Shown piece by piece: positions 35,789 through 36,584 of a DNA stretch of 36,584 nucleotides. The stretch spans positions 1 to 36,584 of the IMG/VR virus record IMGVR_UViG_3300042429_000585; one strand, given 5' to 3'. The stretch comes from a virus. A model generated the notes under the pieces. The model made no database searches, was not told where the DNA came from, and saw only the letters and a list, made by a program, of their open reading frames with translations. The position numbers and the translations under genes are program-made. Numbering within the stretch: position 1 is the stretch's first letter; every line of letters begins with the position of its first letter.

Positions 35789-36012
35789 ATCATTTCTATA
35801 ATTACAGGATTATAAGGTATTAAAGGCAGGGTAAACCACCAACTAATAACACCTAATTCATTCGCTCTAACAAGGGTAATCCTGTTATATACTTCTTGTG
35901 AAATATAACGATTCCCATCAGCATCTATTGGCGGAATCATTAACTGCTCACCATCATAAGTTTGTCCTTCAATTTGTTGAGCCTGTTGCTCTGTTAATTT
36001 GTATACATTCAT
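35785..36012 (-). CDS. Small conserved phage protein (75 aa)
   Basis: MNVYKLTEQQAQQIEGQTYD followed by PIDADGNRYISQEV and a hydrophobic end (GVISWWFTLPLIPYNPVII). The family is common next to fibre genes in Flavobacteriia phages; function unknown. Overlaps the GAF-like gene by 4 nt. Confidence 0.65.
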   Translation of the reverse strand: MNVYKLTEQQAQQIEGQTYDGEQLMIPPIDADGNRYISQEVYNRITLVRANELGVISWWFTLPLIPYNPVIIEMI

Positions 36013-36023
36013 ATTATTATTTT

Positions 36024-36584
36024 TTAAACATTTCTACTTAAAGCCACTTGGTAAGCGTTTACAGAATTATAAAAATTTGTAGCCTCTGTGTCCGATATTC
36101 CATCCCCTATTGACGCAAATGCTATTTCTCTTGACGAAAATGCTGTCGCCACATTATCTCGATTTGTTGAACCTAAATAAATGTTGCTATACGATAAACT
36201 TAGAGATTTTACATTTGTATTCGTCGATAATAACGAGCCATTGAAATGTAATTTTTGAATATTATTAGCAGTTCTTGACCCAATCAATAGTCCTAAAGTA
36301 TTTGTATTGTTTATTTGAGACGCATCATTTGGGTAACTACCGTCAAGAAATCCCTTTGCATTTACAGAGTTATAATATTGATACAAATCGAAATTAAGAC
36401 CTCCTGCAGTATCTTCTGAGCCTAAATCATGAGAGTTTGTTGATGTTGTTTGAGTTCTTGAATAGTGAGATAAATGTACATTATTATTTGATAATTGATT
36501 ATTTGGAGATAAATATGTTGTAGCATAGGCATCTGTCCCGTTAGGTTTAGCACCTGTACTTGTATGCGTCCAACCATTAACAAA
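36024..36584 (-). CDS. Tail protein, C-terminal part (continues from position 382)
   Basis: The downstream 3' part of the join-spanning 271-residue gene; the ATG at 36386 is internal. Positions 36458-36584 duplicate the terminal repeat. The visible part contains YQYYNSVNAKGFLDGSY, a strand-rich middle (LHFNGSLLSTNTNVKSLSLS) and ends in IGDGISDTEATNFYNSVNAY - QVALSRNV, which matches the F-x-x-[IL]-G-[DS]-G-[LI]-[ST]-D-x-E-A end of LamG/concanavalin-like tail domains in Bacteroidetes phages. A carbohydrate-binding tail tip is inferred. Confidence 0.85.
   Translation of the reverse strand, partial: FVNGWTHTSTGAKPNGTDAYATTYLSPNNQLSNNNVHLSHYSRTQTTSTNSHDLGSEDTAGGLNFDLYQYYNSVNAKGFLDGSYPNDASQINNTNTLGLLIGSRTANNIQKLHFNGSLLSTNTNVKSLSLSYSNIYLGSTNRDNVATAFSSREIAFASIGDGISDTEATNFYNSVNAYQVALSRNV
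36458..36584. repeat. Terminal direct repeat, right copy
   Basis: Identical to 1-127; see left copy. Confidence 0.95.

Noticed and set aside
1-36584. Temperate phage or prophage
   Set aside because: No integrase, excisionase, repressor or partition gene is recognised, and all genes lie on one strand. Absence of recognition does not exclude an unusual lysogeny system.

Overview
This is a complete, circularly closed genome of an AT-rich siphovirus-like phage of Bacteroidetes, most likely a Flavobacteriia host. The last 127 bases (36458-36584) repeat the first 127, so the unique length is 36,457 bp and one tail gene runs across the join. The host group is inferred from three things: every promoter I find has the Bacteroidetes -7 box TATATTTG, genes start without Shine-Dalgarno sequences but after A-rich leaders, and several proteins belong to Bacteroidetes phage families. 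All genes lie on the minus strand, so transcription runs from high to low coordinates. I see no integrase, excisionase or repressor.

Early half (about 34.4 kb down to 18.95 kb). A promoter at 34.39 kb starts a run of tightly overlapping small genes: a DnaA domain IV-like protein, then a probable structured RNA with a terminator (32.03-32.13 kb), a winged-helix replication initiator whose gene contains three iteron-like repeats next to an AT-rich stretch (probable origin), a RecA-fold helicase, a C5 cytosine methyltransferase and NinG. A tRNA-like gene with a boxA-like leader follows, then an ERF annealing protein, Gp157 and an RlpA-like protein.

The standout region is 21.74-25.37 kb. The tight gene packing stops, and seven genes (an adenine/cytosine-N4 methyltransferase, a HAD phosphatase and five unknowns) are separated by hairpin sites that behave like integron attC sites. 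Each has an AAC core, a 5-nt spacer, a hairpin with occasional single bulges, and a GTT core, and the two ends of each cassette are complementary to each other. This looks like a phage-borne gene-cassette array with no integrase in the genome. It is followed by ThyX, a DUF3127 OB-fold protein and a MazG-type pyrophosphohydrolase. Early transcription ends at a terminator at 18.93 kb.

Late half (18.91 kb down to 1, then across the join to 34.46 kb). The order is: two small genes, terminase small and large subunits, a tail assembly chaperone with a T9 slippery run and a -1 frame extension, an HK97 gp10-like protein, large tail-tip proteins, lectin-like and beta-helix-like tail proteins, tape measure, XkdF-like protease, scaffold, major capsid protein, tail tube protein, portal with a C-terminal extension, connectors, tail fibres, a membrane-anchored GAF-like protein, a putative holin and an M15 endolysin. 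Tail genes come before the head genes, which is not the usual siphovirus order. The late unit ends at a terminator at 34.46-34.48 kb, just before the early promoter.
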